Below the pieces are notes generated by a model. It made no database searches. It worked only from the letters and a program-made list of their open reading frames with translations, and had not been told where the DNA came from. A stretch of DNA of 64,000 bases from Pomacea canaliculata. Taxonomy: Eukaryota; Mollusca; Gastropoda; Architaenioglossa; Ampullariidae. The number at the start of each line of letters is the position of its first letter. Position 1 is the stretch's first letter. Positions 1 to 13,037 of this stretch are shown piece by piece. The DNA lies in NCBI RefSeq assembly GCF_003073045.1, contig NC_037593.1, positions 12,656,735-12,720,734 of the forward strand, written 5' to 3'. A program made the position numbers and the translations under genes.

Positions 1-301
1 TTTGAACCTGCCTTTGATGATATTTAAAACCTCTCTATAAATCAACTTCTTTTGTTATATTATTTTATTTTGTTAAGTATTATCAAGTAGTCAGATGTCA
101 TAAGCATCAATAGTGTGTATTGAGTATAATGATGAAACTTTTGGGGTCTATCTACTTCGTAGTCCAGTAAAAGGCTAGATCTTATGAATGTTGGCAGGGC
201 TGCTTGTGAATGTTGGACTGGGCTTGTGTACTGTGCAGAATACAGAAATGATGTAAATTCTGACAATTGGTTTTATTAGTTTAGTTTTTTCTTTGTTATT
301 C

Positions 302-2354
302 CTTGAGGAGCTTAGGGCCGCCAATTGGTTTAAGTTTGAATATTTTTTTTTTTAGTTTGTTTATCGCACATGCATTTACTAGATTCATGTCCCTCAGCCT
401 CCCTCCCACCAGCAATGGAAGATACTTGAAAGAGTCCAAAAGCACTAAAGCTAAAGGCTTAGTTTTCTGTACAGAATAACGAGTATCTGCAGACTGCAGC
501 ACGGTGCTTGCAGATGATGCTGAGGGTTGATGCATATCGACAGGTCTTTGTTGATGTGGAAGGCATTTCAGCGTAAGTTACAGAATTTCTTCTTTATACT
601 GTGCCAGATGACATGCCTATATAGAATTATCCTGACTAGCTATCTTAATTCCAGCTGTCCACTCCCATTTTGTTTTTTGCCCAGGTTCATACAGTTCAGA
701 TGTTTTTTTTTAAAAAACTACCTTTTTTCTGTGGCCTTTTGGAACTGCAGATTTACATTGTGTGGTTTGCTGCTTCTTGTCCGAGGATAGATGGGTGCTG
801 GTGGTCAGAGATGAAATGCAACGGGAAAGTAAGATCTGTATGCTCTATTTTCTTTAGAGTGAGTAAGGTGATAGATAGATAAACACTCCTCTTGAAGTGA
901 CAGTGGTTTCACGACAGCTGCATTCAGTGAGTACAGTACTGCTGAACAACCAAATAGGAGCTTTCTTTCAAACTGCTATTTAATATTTTCTTGGATAACA
1001 TCATGAGGTATATTAAATTGTCTTCGTGTTGTTTACCACCCCCCAACCTTATTTTTATTCTCCATGTCATCTGGTACAGTACAAAGAAGAAATATCATTT
1101 TTGATGGTAAGATTTCTCTCTTCAAATATTTACCAGATGACATGACCCTCTGGTTCTCTCCCACCTCACCTGCTGTAAGTTTCTTCTCAGCCAGATAAAA
1201 AAATCTGGAAAAGCAGAGTTCACTGGCTGGCAAAGGTGGAATTGTGGGTGAGTTGGTTGATTTTGTGTTCTCCCTGCTCATTGATCAAGTCTGACCAATT
1301 GGGAGTGGGCAGCTGGAATTACGGTAGCTAGTCAGGATAACTCCATTTAGTCATGCCATCTGGTAAGTATTCAAAAAAAGAAATTTTACCATAAAAAATA
1401 GTATACTTTGGCTTAAGTTTCCAGTTGTTTATTAAGCCAACATTTTTTATATAAAAAGGAACATTTTTACATACTAAATATTAGTAGCCTCAACATACAT
1501 CAACAATATTTTAAAATTAACCTTGGGGCTACTTAGGTATCACCATAGGTAGGGTGTGTTTTTTTTTGCTTATAACTAGGTTCAGTTAACTTGTTAACTG
1601 AAATATGTCTGCTGGAGAAAAAGAATTCTTATTTCTTTGCAGAATCACATCAGTTTTGGCAGGTTCCAAGGTTGGCTTTCAAATACAGTACCAGCTCATC
1701 TTCTGCCTGTGGTGTCTCTCCTTCAATGTTTCTCTTGTCGAACGCATGAACAAGTAAGAATTCACAATATTGATCTGCTTTATAAAATTTACTGCAAACA
1801 CATATTGTGTTTTTATTTTAAATGTTTATTAATACAACATGCAAAAGGAGACATCATATTTGGTCTGCAAGGAGGGTGGGAGATGTTTTTCTTTCCAGCC
1901 TCTTCAGATTTATCATCTTTAGAATTCACTTTCAACAGCTATTTCACATTTGCAGGGTTTTTTTTCCTGTCTTATTTTGCATTGGCATCTTTTTTTTTAG
2001 ATTTAATATCATCCCCATCTTGGCTGATATTCTGAGCGAGAGTGTGAAGGAGAAAGTAACTCGAATCATCCTGGCTACTTTCAGAGTAAGTCAGTTTCTT
2101 TTGCTTTTTGATCCTGTCTTATGATAAAGTACATCAGTGTCTGTTTCTGTCGAAGCTGGTTTTGTGGCTGCATTTTCTTTTCTATGATTCACATGTGTTG
2201 CTGCTGCATGGAGACACACATGTGGTAGGGGACATGTGGGCTTACATGAAAATCCGACTATGAAATGCATATTTCCCTTCTGTCATTAATCTGAATGTCT
2301 GGATACTATGTTTAGGCATTATTAGTGTAGTCCTTGTTACTCCTTGAGGAGCAT
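302..2354. repeat. Dispersed repeat motif CCTTGAGGAGC(T/A)TAGGGCC, two copies in this gene
   Basis: The same stretch of about 19 bases occurs near 301-320 and 2341-2359, both on the + strand and both in non-coding DNA of the subunit H gene. The sequence around the two copies differs. It looks like a fragment of a dispersed repeat; the family is not recognised. Confidence 0.3.
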
Positions 2355-5300
2355 AGGGCCACATTATGCAATATTATTGGATGGTAAATCTATCCACAAA
2401 CTGCCCAGCAATTGTGGAATCCAAGCTATACATTATATCCTTTGTTTGCTCTGCAGAATATGTTAGAGAAGCCTGAGGACCGCGAGGTGGTGCAAGAGCA
2501 TGCACTGGCCATGGTGCAGTGCAAGGTTGTCAAACAACTAGAGCTGCTAGAGGGTCGCCGCCTCGATGACCCAGACATTGTAGAAGACCTCACATATCTG
2601 AACGAAAAGCTTGCATCTTCTGTGCAGGATCTAAGGTCTGTATTCTCTTCCACTCTTTCTCTCTTTGCTGTTTATCTCAGTCTTTTGCTTGTGCTGTCTT
2701 TTGGTGTAATTACAGCATAAATTCTGCAAATGTTGCCTTTTCTTCACTTGTGATTGGTTGGGAATTTGCTGTTTGTTTTCTTCTTCTTATGCTCTACCTG
2801 AAGATCAGTCTGCATGCAGTGTTCCTTAGCTAAGCATTCAACTGTGGTAATCTTTTTACTCTAGATTTGATGAATATAAGGCGATTATTGTATTGCAGCA
2901 CATTTGTGAGTTGAGATGAGGTGATTGCCTTTAAATAATAGTTATATGTACACAGTATGTAATAATCTGGGTTCTAGGTCTTAGTTATTTGATAAGGTTA
3001 TATAATGAATGTCTCACAGCTCATTTGATGAGTACACAAATGAAGTCAAATCTGGACGACTGGAGTGGAGCCCAGTACACAAGTCAGACAGGTTCTGGCG
3101 GGAAAATGCCATCCGCCTGAACGAGAAGAATTACGAGCTACTCAAGTGAGTAACACAGGCTTGGTGCATGAAGATTTGTATGCGTGGGCTGTTGCTGACA
3201 TCTGATGTTTTTAATTTATCTTTTAAGCTACTATTTATGCTACTCTTTTCTTCTTATCATAATTTTCTTGTGAATTTTTTTTTCACGTAAGGCTCTCAAA
3301 TATTTCATTTTGAAGCCTTTAAGGAGCAGAGAAAATTGTTTCACAATTGTGCTTGCTGAGAATAGTTTGTATACTTGCTTTCATGGTGATTTTTATTTTT
3401 ATTTTAGGAAGAGGATTCATTAAAAGAATAATCAGGCATTTTTTAATTATTTGTTTGTGTGTAGAATCCTGGTACGCCTTCTGGAGACAAGCAGAGATGC
3501 CCTCATTCTGTCTGTCGCAGCCCATGATATTGGAGAATATGTTCGCTACTATCCACATGGAAAGCAGTCAGTATTCATTCTATAAACTGCTAAGGAGGCA
3601 GCTACTTCTGTCTACTTCTTTGATTTTGTAATGATTTTTTAATATGCCTGCATGAACATTTGATATGAATGTGCACTCAGGTAAAATATATTTGTCCTCA
3701 GACATACGGACACTGAAGGAATATGCATAAGAATTAAATGGGAGAGTATTGTTTGTATTTATGCATGCACTTGTGTACATGTATATGAGAAGTTTTTGAA
3801 GGCATGAGTACACTTAGAATTTGCAATTTGTGTTTGCCAGTGTTGTTGAACAGCTTGGAGCTAAGCAGCTAGTCATGCAATACCTTACACATGAGGATCC
3901 CAATGTTCGTTATGAAGCTCTTCTAGCTGTACAGAAGTTGATGGTACACAATTGGTAAGTGCAAAGTTTGTTTTATTAGAACAGTCATTCTGTTTCAGTC
4001 ACAGCAGCAAAATTTGAATATGAAATTCTCCTCATAACCAAAGCAAGTGTATTTTAAGTCTTTGAATATAATTTCTTTTCTTTCCTTTGCGAAACTGGCC
4101 ACTCAGCCTTTTGCCAGTTTCAGCACTCAAATATTGATTGCATTTGTAACACAAATATCAAGCTTTATAAAAAAATTGGAACATAGCCAACATAGAGAAA
4201 AGAAATGATTTGAGGAATACAGAAGAGCACATAAAAAGATAGGTGAATGTTTGGGTCTTGGGTGTGTATTTTTGTGTATGAAAATATTTAATTTTATAGG
4301 AAACTGGGAACAGTCTTCATTTAAGAATTTTGTAAACCATACTAAGATTTAAAGCCTCCACAGACCCTTTGAGTCCCGACAGACACCAAGCTGAATATTT
4401 CAGTGGCAATAAGGGACTGTTATTGTCCGGAGCTGTGCAGAGGTTTTTGACAAAACACCCAAAACAAGTATTAGTAAAGAAGAGGAGGAGATGATAATGA
4501 TGAGTGCTACCTGTTCCTTTATCTTTTTTTTTTGCCTTATGTTAATTTTATTTTCAAGTTTTGTCAGATGACATTAATTTTAGAAAAATCCTTCAGATTA
4601 CAGTTTTTACCTTTTGTATGATCACTAGCAGTTTCCCTATTTGTGTATGAAATGGTAAGATGGTAACAATGCAATAAAACTGATCTTGTAGGAGAACATC
4701 TTTTTGTGTGAATGGGAAATAGGGTAAGTATGATCAAATATAACAAGCTGTTATTGTTTGCACTTAACCAGATTTTGCACACAGGGAACATGATTTTCCA
4801 TTTTAAAAACAAATTTTTTTTTTTCACACAGTGAAACTTCAATTTCAAGGTTTGAGTCAGTTGTTTTTGTTCTTGCATGTTATATCAGCAAGAGGCATGG
4901 AACCTGCAAATAAAATATTTCATGCAGTTTTACCATGAATAAGTAGCAGAGAGGGTCTGAGGTTTTCTTTCGCGTTTTGTTTGTGATTTGCTTTTTTTTT
5001 TCTTGTCATAAGACCTGAAAATTTTCCTTTACAAATTTCGTAAATGACCATGGATTACTTTATACATGGTATTTTTAAAAAAAATCATTCAAGAGTTTTA
5101 GCTTTTTAGAAACTTGTAGCGCTGATTATTGTTAGTGTAACAGTACTATGAGTAGTAGATATTGTGTATCAGAACAGTTGAAGCTGTATATGCAAAATTA
5201 ACACAAATGTTTTAATTATATAAAACACGTACATCTGCACTTATATGCCAAACTCTTTTTAATATTACTTGTGTGTTATCTTGTATAATATTCATAGATG

Positions 5301-5492
5301 CAGCTTATTTTTAAGCTACGTTTCTTGTTAACTACAGGTGACCAGTAGGGATTAAATTAGGATATGTGTTCTAACTCATTCATCCTTTGATGTAAGGCTG
5401 GTGCCAATGATGTGTTTTTTAATTTCAGGGAGTATCTTGGAAGACAACTAGAAGTCAAAGAGCTGAAGCCAAAAGGATTTGGGGTCAATTGA
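475..5492 (+). CDS. ATP6V1H: V-type proton ATPase subunit H, 3' exons (5' part lies outside the window)
   Basis: Subunit H is the regulatory subunit of the V1 sector that couples ATP hydrolysis to proton pumping across endomembranes. Eight exons join in frame: 475-572, 1643-1753, 2001-2085, 2457-2635, 3020-3145, 3465-3566, 3841-3954 and 5429-5492 (stop TGA). All have GT-AG borders and matching phases, and give 292 residues, about the C-terminal 60% of the roughly 480-residue family protein. Landmarks close to the human protein are [10 protein letters not shown] (exon 2), [13 protein letters not shown] (exon 3), [10 protein letters not shown] and [18 protein letters not shown] (exon 5), [14 protein letters not shown] (exon 6) and [15 protein letters not shown] (exons 7-8). 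These belong to the armadillo/HEAT-like helical repeats. The C-terminal tail after EYLGRQL is lineage-specific. No upstream exon was found in 1-474. It is a single-copy housekeeping gene, unlike its tandemly duplicated neighbours. Confidence 0.95.
605..1372. repeat. Foldback (inverted-repeat) element inside an intron of the V-ATPase subunit H gene
   Basis: The stretch around 605-668 and the reverse complement of about 1299-1367 match closely, sharing the core TTATCCTGACTAGCTA and the following AATTCCAGCTG. A second inverted match joins 584-613 (TTTCTTCTTT followed by CCAGATGACATG) to about 1064-1095. Several short CCAGATGACATG-like boxes lie between. This is typical of a MITE or foldback family; the exact ends and any target-site duplication could not be fixed by eye. 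Confidence 0.5.
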
Positions 5493-7124
5493 TGAACCAC
5501 TCTAGCCAGACATCAGATAGATTCTTTTGTTTCATAGAACTAAATGGGCATGTAGATCGTGTGAAAGTGATGTATGATGTAAAGGGTGGCATTGACAGCA
5601 ATTTGCATTGACCACATTCAGAAGACACCATTGGATGTAGATTTTGACAGTAATAGACAAATAATGCTTGGAATGCCCTCGCACCGTCTTTCAAATATGA
5701 CATAGTTTAGAGTCAGAAACGGGGAGTATTTGGGGGTTTGATAATATGTGTATGGATTGCCACGTTTTTGTAGGCAGGCTTGTACATCTTTAGTCTTCGG
5801 AGTGATACTGTCATTTATGTGTCAGGTTGTTCAAAGGAAACATGACTATTTTTAGTAACTTTACAAGTGGTATGGGGACCAAAATATGTTTTTTAGCTAT
5901 GTTATATTTTCTCATCTTTGTTTTTGCAGTTAAAGATGCAAAGCAAGTTAACAAATTCGAGTATTCGAAAAAAAATTGAGTCAATCTTTCATGAAAGCAG
6001 TGCTGCACCCTTTTTTTCATATTAGTGTACCACTTGTTTGGATCAGTGATTTGTTGGAATGAAAGCCCACTTATTTCAAATGGAGAATGCCCAGTAAGAG
6101 TTCTTTGCTAGGAGTCCGCCTGTTGCATGAGAATACAGTCTGAGTGTTGTGTTTGGTGATGGATATCAGTTGCAACGTATCCAAGAAAGTATAAGTAATT
6201 AGAGACTGAACTGTGTCAATAGTCTGGTGAATAGCCCAGCTCTAGAAGTCCTGCAGACTTAATGCGAACATTATGTTTGGGTAAACAAACTTAGAATTGT
6301 ACATAAATTATATAACATGGCATTTGGCATACATTCCGCTGTCAGCTGTGGAGTGAGATAAATGAATAAAGGGGAAATAGAACTTTTGTCTTATTTTTAA
6401 CATACCTGTATAATTGGAATTGACTTATTATTTCTGAGTGCTTATGCATATATTTTTAGTCTTGACCTAGATGGCAGGCCCTGTTTTCCACATTAAGAAT
6501 TATTGAAACTATATGAATCAGTGTTGTTCGTTTTAATCCCTTTAAGTCAGGTGTGCACAGAATTTTTATTTATTTTTTTTTTTGCTGCAATGGTGTAAAC
6601 GTGATTTATAGAATGTGGTCTTGTGGGGCTGATGTAGTTATCAATGCTGAAAGGTGTTTTGTGGAAGTCTTGGTGTTTTACTGGTCACCTTTATGTTGAT
6701 CTTATTTCTGCAGTTTTTATGCTGTTAGAACTTCAAGTCTTAGCACAACAAAGATGGAATGGAAAAGATGAAGTTTGCGTTTCATAATCAAAATTGTTTA
6801 GAGTGTCTTGGTTCCCCTGTAGACAGAAGAATGATGGGAGGTAGACTATTCGCCCTTGATGAACAAAATTTGTTTGCAACCTTTTCGATGCACAACTCCA
6901 TCAACCCCACACCTATAACCTGGATTGTTTGAAACCCATTTGTGATATCTGTAAATTGTAGAAATGTATCTCCAGCTGTTCTGGCTGTGTAAAGTCTTAT
7001 ATTATGTCATTGTGATATAGTCCTTTTCAAACAAGACTAGTGTGGTGTTGATATCTATCCCATGACTGTTGGTATGTACAGCGCTAGTCTTTTACAAGAT
7101 TGCCAGAACCACATATGAAATAAA
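5493..7124 (+). other. Long 3' UTR of the V-ATPase subunit H gene
   Basis: After the TGA at 5490-5492 there is about 1.6 kb of AT-rich DNA with no conserved reading frame, ending in a canonical AATAAA at 7119-7124. An earlier AATAAA near 6365 (in ATGAATAAAGG) could serve as an alternative proximal site. Transcript ends are inferred only from these signals. Confidence 0.6.
7119..7124 (+). terminator. Polyadenylation signal AATAAA, V-ATPase subunit H
   Basis: This is a canonical hexamer at the end of the 3' UTR, followed by T-rich sequence. It is the last good signal before the ependymin-related gene on the other strand. Confidence 0.55.
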
Positions 7125-7144
7125 GGAACTGAATGTAATTCTTT

Positions 7145-8169
7145 GGAAACTTCTAGTTTTCTTTCGTTATTTGTATTTTTATGACAGGTAATTTATAGTC
7201 TGCTTAAAGAAATGTTACGCAGAACAATGAAGTTAAACACCCCTGGACTGGTGTCTGTCGTTTGGGGGATACCATGGATAGACATGGTACCTAACGTGCC
7301 CGACTGTCAGCAGGTCCTGCTCAGGACGACCAGTCCCCTCTTTGACGTTCGTTAGCCAGGTTTTCCTCTGACCAGTTAAGTCGACAGCTTTCGTCCTGCG
7401 TATTGCTAGGCGAGTGCGTTCATACACTCGATAAACTTCGTGGGTCTTCTAGTCACGCGTCCTCGTGACGCACTATACAGGTTAGAGCGACCTGTTAGGT
7501 AGTCACAGGGTTTCTGCAAACAGTCCAGTGCTGGCCCCCAACTGTTAATCATAGTGTACACACACTGTAAAATTTAGTGCAGCAGCATCCGTCTATTTTT
7601 TAATGAAGAGAAAAAGAAAAAAAAGTTCTTTTATCGGCTTGATGCCATCAGTCTGGGACGACATTGATGGGATCAGAAGAAAACCACGACTCAGTACTCG
7701 GGCCAAGCGACCAGAAGTCCGAAAAGGCTGAGCCGTCGCCATGGTGACAGTGGAGGAGGGTTCTGGAGAGAAATAAGAAATATTAATGATCTTTATCACT
7801 GATGTAAGCCCGTCTTTAATGCCAATCATTAGTCATCTTATCCTTCAGTTTGGTGTTAAAAACGAGAAAATTATTGGCGAGGAAAGGGATCGGAAACACA
7901 TTATCTTAGTCTGTGTGACATCGTGTGTATGTCAACCAGTGCAGACAGACTGACTGCCATAAAATGCCATTATCCCCTCCCCCCTTTGTTCTGAACTTGC
8001 GTCATCACTGTACATTATAAATGAAATTATCGCACTCCTTGTCAGTACTAGCTCCGAAAGATGGGTATATACACAATAACGACACACATATTTCCATATA
8101 TGATGCATAACAGTAAAATATTCTGGTGTTTTAGATGGTAATAACCGCAAGGAACACTAGGAAAGGCGG
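7145..8169. other. Intergenic stretch between the V-ATPase H gene and the ependymin-related gene
   Basis: The two genes converge here. The part at 7230-7560 is less AT-rich than its surroundings and may be old repeat DNA, but nothing in it was recognised. At about 7630-7765 on the - strand there is a pyrimidine-rich AG acceptor followed by an open frame, but its phase does not fit the ependymin-related gene. No tRNA, terminator-like hairpin or other gene was identified. Confidence 0.4.
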
Positions 8170-9542
8170 CTATGATTTCGTTTTAATCACGTGACTCACG
8201 GAGTCTGGGACGCATGTGACATTCTCTGGCGGCTTGAAAAAATCGTCATACGGGTAGAATGATTGGTTCACGTACAACCTGTTGATCACCTTTGCACCGA
8301 CTGTGAAAATACAGACGTCACTTAATAAACAGTTGAGTGCACAGCCGACTCGTTTTTAGAATCAACTTAAAAAAAAATATAAACACGTACAGCAATGTGA
8401 TGAATTCAGAATAACAGCTGAGCAACCTTAGGATGCGCCCACTGTGTATTTCGTATTGATATAGCTCTTCGAATATCTCGGTATTGTTTTATTTCCTTCT
8501 CTCTCATGAGATTACTTACAAGGGTCACTGATGTCATACGCCACCTCTCCAACTATCGAACACTTGTCTGTAGTCATCATGGTCTTAGCTTTGAGAGTTT
8601 CACGAGTAAAAGAAAAGGTTTTTGCGTACAGCTGCTTATAGTACTGCTGCGGGGGATGGCCCATGTAGAACTCCTTGCTGATGGTAGCGTTTGCTGCAGC
8701 AAGAATTTCATTTTTGTCGTTTATGTGAATTGTTGTCACAAACGACTATAATTTCTGAGGAGAGTAATCTTTAAGCCTCATTAGTATATTGTTGAATCTG
8801 TCATTTTGGCTGAACCTTCATAGTGACGGCCGTTGCTAGCATGGAGGTCAATCAACGATCAAATACTTTTCTTTAAAAAAGCGGTGATTAATAATTCACA
8901 ACATATTTTTGTAACGAATGAATGACAAGGCTACATTATTTTAACTTGCCAGCAAATCTGAGCTTTAAAATCATCACAAAAGAAGCGAGGAAACAATAAA
9001 ACTTTGTGCCAACCTGGTGTACATGCTGGTTTCCAAGAACCCTTCAGCTGGTGCTTGGTGCATTTAATTTGAGGTGAGTTCCAGATGTCGTTAGTGATGA
9101 ACATCTCCAGCCCCTGGCACAGGTCACATCATTAAGACAACCAAATTTCAACATTAATCACAGCTTTTCTTCTTTAGGTAGGAATTTAGTGTTGAACTGC
9201 CTGTTTACTGCTTCTACAGAATCCAGCAAGAGGTTAAACGGTTCGAGATATCAATTATCAAAACTACTTTTGCACTGTATATTATTTTGGTTTTATATCG
9301 TACTAGCCATTGCAGGTGTAAACAAATCCCTATCTTGCTTACTAATGTATGGTATTGTTAAAGATCAAAGCTGGCTTCAAACGGAAAAATAACCTAGTGG
9401 TCTGTTGTCGCACCTTTTGGAAGCATCAATGGGAACTGACCTTTCCGTAATCCAGTATGTCACGGACGTATGTACCATTCTCGTCCCGATAGCTGACTGC
9501 AACTCGATGGTTGTTGCCATCATAACCATGAAGCGTCACTTG
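8170..9542 (-). CDS. Ependymin-related secreted protein (first exon not found)
   Basis: Ependymin-related proteins (EPDRs) are secreted glycoproteins with a lipid-binding fold, greatly expanded in molluscs. Four - strand exons join in phase: 9441-9542, 9014-9113, 8520-8693 and 8170-8300 (stop TAG at 8170-8172), giving 168 residues without the signal-peptide exon; family members have about 200. Family landmarks are GYDGNNHRVAVSYRD in the first exon (the YDG...RV block), KCTKHQLKGSWKPACTP in the second (the KC.K.L...W.P block), DKCSIVGEVAYD in the third, and FFKPPENVTC near the end (matching the F.PP..C ending). Four of the expected cysteines are present; a fifth would be in the missing N-terminal exon. 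Sequons NAT, NQS and NVT fit a glycosylated secreted protein. Phase 0 at 9542 shows another exon upstream; candidates near 10466-10520 and 10692-10735 do not fit in phase. An alternative splice after the last listed serine (donor GTGAGT at about 8203) to a downstream exon is possible. Confidence 0.72.
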
Positions 9543-9939
9543 CTAGAAAATCACATTTTCGAGAATTTATTTTCGTAAAGATAAAAGTAAAATGCGAAAA
9601 ATACAGTCGGAGGGCGAGAAAGAATGAAGAGAAAAAAACAAAGGAAGAAGGAACTGGAGGGACTGAAGAAAGAGAATTTTACTATATTTTTTCATACATA
9701 TATATATATAGTCACGATATATATTTTACTATATTGTAATATATATTGTACTAGAGGAAAACTTCACTAGATAGCAGTGAATGCATGACTGGAGGAGCGT
9801 AACTATGAAATCCGTATCGCTATGGTTATTACGTCCTCGTAACGTAGAGAGGTGATATGCAATACTGATGGGCGATACGAATCGCTTTTTCTGATCTAGA
9901 AAGGAAAGGTGGGACTCTTGGGATGACTGCAACAGCGTC

Positions 9940-10016
9940 GATGGTTCAGTGGTGTACTCACTACGTCCGTTCCCGGCATGCCTTGCGCCACTGTGGTCGT
10001 GAGGACTCGAACGGGG
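9940..10016 (+). repeat. tRNA-related SINE head, degenerate
   Basis: An A-box-like TGGTTCAGTGG at about 9942 is followed about 45 bases later by GGTCGTGAGGACTCGAAC, which resembles the GGTCGTGAGTTCGAATC B-box region of molluscan tRNA-derived SINEs with a small disruption. There is no cloverleaf good enough for a working tRNA. The 3' end of the element is not visible. Confidence 0.35.
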
Positions 10017-10829
10017 CCGAACCATTGGTGGGGAACACAACATGTGTGAACCAGTCCTATGGTCAGAAGTGAAAGGGTGCACAGCCTTTGGAAGCAGAAA
10101 GTCGGGCAACGAGTTAAAGCAAGCGATGATCTTTATCGTCCACATTAGTTAAAAAATTAGAAGAAACAAATCATAAACGTTTATTCTCCAGTACCTTTGT
10201 CGATACGACGCTGAGAGTCAATATTCAAAGATAAAACTATGTCTCTTTGTCTTCCTGCCTGACCATCTACTTGTTTATTGTCCGATGGTCTGAAAGGTAT
10301 CTGCCATCCTAGTTTTTTTTCTCTTTTTTTCATATCATTCACCCGCTTTAAAAACCTCTGAATATGTGTTAATCACCGATCAGCGTGTAGTCACGAGAAA
10401 ATGAAATGACAAAACCACTAGGACATCATATAATTTAAAATAAATAAATCTAAGACTTCGAAACTAAGCTCACCAGGTCCCAGGGATAAGTATGAGTGAA
10501 AGCACGGGAGAGGTCCAGTGGAACTTGCTACCGATATTACTACACATGTCGTGGGAGAGAAGGAGGTTACCCAAAATGACCATTTTAAACTTTTATTTAA
10601 GTTTCATTTGACATCGATGGAAACATTATTAATTAAACAAAACAGAAAGTTTCCGCAGACGACCAAGATCACGGTTGATCAGCTTACATACCGGTACACA
10701 TCGTGCAAGACGATCGTCTTCTCCCTGCGCGCCATTTTGTTTCCTCTGGAACATTTCTTATCAAAAGTAGATCAACATATAGTTCTTGTTGATAAAGATA
10801 TCGCAGCTGACCGTTTCACCGGATGAAAA

Positions 10830-12860
10830 ACGTTTGCTATTTATTTCCTTTTAATTCTCCATTTATGTCTTTGTTTCTTTCTCTTGTCACATCGAAAATT
10901 TAAGTAATTAAACTTGCAGAAACGTAATAAGAGTTGATGTGGTCAAAGTTGGTTTTTACAAGTGCAGACAGTTAATGATGGAGGAAGCCGTGCTGTGGAA
11001 AGAACAGAAGTGATGTTTTCGATATATCTTCTTGTAAGAACACTATAGGCCTGTAAAGACGCAGTTAATATTTGTGGAAAGTACGCGAGGTGGTCTAACG
11101 ATGGGGGACGAGGGGAGGGTTATGGTAAGTGAACGCAAGAGTGCAGAGTAAGTGTAAGAGTCACAGTGACCTGAGGTTATCTCCGGTCAGTGTGCTTGTA
11201 ATTTACAGACATTACGATTACAGAAATATATCACAGTAGTAGGTGCACTATGACTCGACCGACCGAACGGACAGTGAATGAAGGAGTGACAGGATCTGAA
11301 CTTGTTTTGGATGTTTACACACACTCAATGTTGTGTACCTCGACAAGACACCACAACACGAACAGTAGGTTAGCTGAGTGGACAACCTCTAATTACAGTA
11401 TCCGCGATATTAACACATCATTTGCCTGTATTCCATTTGTACTTTTCTCAACATAGTTCAATCTTCACAATGCACTTCTGTAGCAAACTATAATGAAGGT
11501 ATCCTCCGTTAGGTCTCATTCTGCTTTGATTTGGTGGGACCTATTTGGTGTGAAAAATGCAGGCTGGCCATGTAACACACACGTAACTGTCTTGGAAGGA
11601 GAATTGGATAGAATGCGAGAGTCAGCCGAGGAGTGGAGGTTTCGATCAGGAGAGGAAGGAAGGGAAAGGGGGAGAGATAGAGGTAGGGGATGAAAGACAA
11701 AGGGAAAGAGTTGAAGAAATCTAAAGATCAAAGATTGAGAGTGGTCCACCTCACTCAGGTATCAGCGGGACTGACTTGATATTCGGTGGAAATGACATGG
11801 TAGGAAACTTGTGGAGGCGATGCTTGACGACATTAGCATGTAGGTCGCGAGGCGCGTGACCACTATGGCCACTTGATGACGGGGACAACGCATCTGTAGA
11901 TACCGTAGACAACACACGTTTGCTCGACAGTTTATGAACAGGTCATAAAGCGAAAGCAAGAGGACCAAGAGAGCGAGACAGAGACAAAGAGAAATGGATG
12001 GAGAGGAACAGAGATATAATGTATACGAACATTTATGGTCCTGTTTGTATATTTGTTTATGTTTACAGGGCTGGGAATATCTTGTCAAAAGGGGTTTTAG
12101 TACTCGAGTACGTGCGCAATATCGTAGTATTTCATAGTTTCAGCACACTGGAACACAATAAATACATTTTTACCACAGTGTTGCAACAGAAAACTTGTTC
12201 TCGATAACGAGAATCCGAAGAGATGTCTCTCTGCCTCATTCCAAATTGTTTTTTTGACGAAATAACAGTTATTCCACGATGGAAGCTTCCAGCCAGGTAT
12301 TTCTTGTCACATCTGTTCTGCGTGTGACACGTGACAGTGCCCTGAGAACGTGCAGTTTGCCTCCAAGAAGACCAAGGAACACATGTAAATGTCTTTTTGT
12401 CTTGAAAGAAGACCGACAATTTTCATCCAATAATAAATAATAGCCTATAACTTGAGGGGGGAATCACTGGCCCAATATTCCAGAGGACAAGGGTCAATAT
12501 TTGAAAGTAGGGATGGGGAGCTGAAGAGGGCGTCATTGGCCTGGAGGCACACAGTCTCTCTATCCTCCTCTCTTCCCTTAGTCTCTTGCCTTTTTTCTGT
12601 ACTTTCACTTTCATTCTCACTCTCACACACAAATCACATACATAAGACAATAATAGACAGCATAGTCTACATCCTTTCATCTTTCGACGATTGTTAAAAC
12701 TGATCTCAAACATTTTTTCGAGTGACGCCTTTGCAGTCATTTCGGGACGATTTTTTCAGAGCAAATACAGAGCGGAATATATTTCCATTGTACTCTAAAA
12801 TTTGGTACTTTTTAAAAAGGCAAGTAAACAGACAACCAAATAAATAAAAAAAAAACCTGT
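10830..12860. other. Gene-free stretch upstream of the serine protease array
   Basis: Open frames here are short and overlap on both strands. Some, at 11500-11750 and 12430-12740, come from purine-rich or pyrimidine-rich low-complexity DNA. No splice-consistent gene, RNA or recognisable element was seen. Confidence 0.4.
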
Positions 12861-13037
12861 TTTGCAGCGTGGGAATTGTTTCACCTGCCGCTAAATGAAA
12901 AGGTGCGACTGTTTCGGCGAGACTGATGACCCTTGAAGCATCTTCATCACCGTTAACTTTCTTCAGCAGTCGTCGTAAACCTATTATGGCTGGAAACTTA
13001 CAGGTGTTATACAGGTGTTTTAAGTGAGAGATGTGGG

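Noticed and set aside
7630-7766. A - strand open frame (HCHHGDGSAFSDFW, ending in a stop) after a good acceptor, as the last exon of the ependymin-related gene
   Set aside because: The exon before it ends in phase 0, and this frame needs two bases of a split codon; the frame that does join in phase reads a short unrelated tail. Kept only as an alternative in the gene entry.
10692-10735. A - strand ATG with good context and a GTATGTAAG donor (MARREKTIVLHDVY) as first exon of the ependymin-related gene
   Set aside because: It is not a signal peptide, and neither it nor the nearby candidate exon joins the exon at 9542 in phase.
11493-11749. Overlapping frames on both strands (Arg/Glu-rich on +, Leu/Pro/Ser-rich on -)
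   Set aside because: They reflect a purine-rich tract; there is no family match or exon structure.
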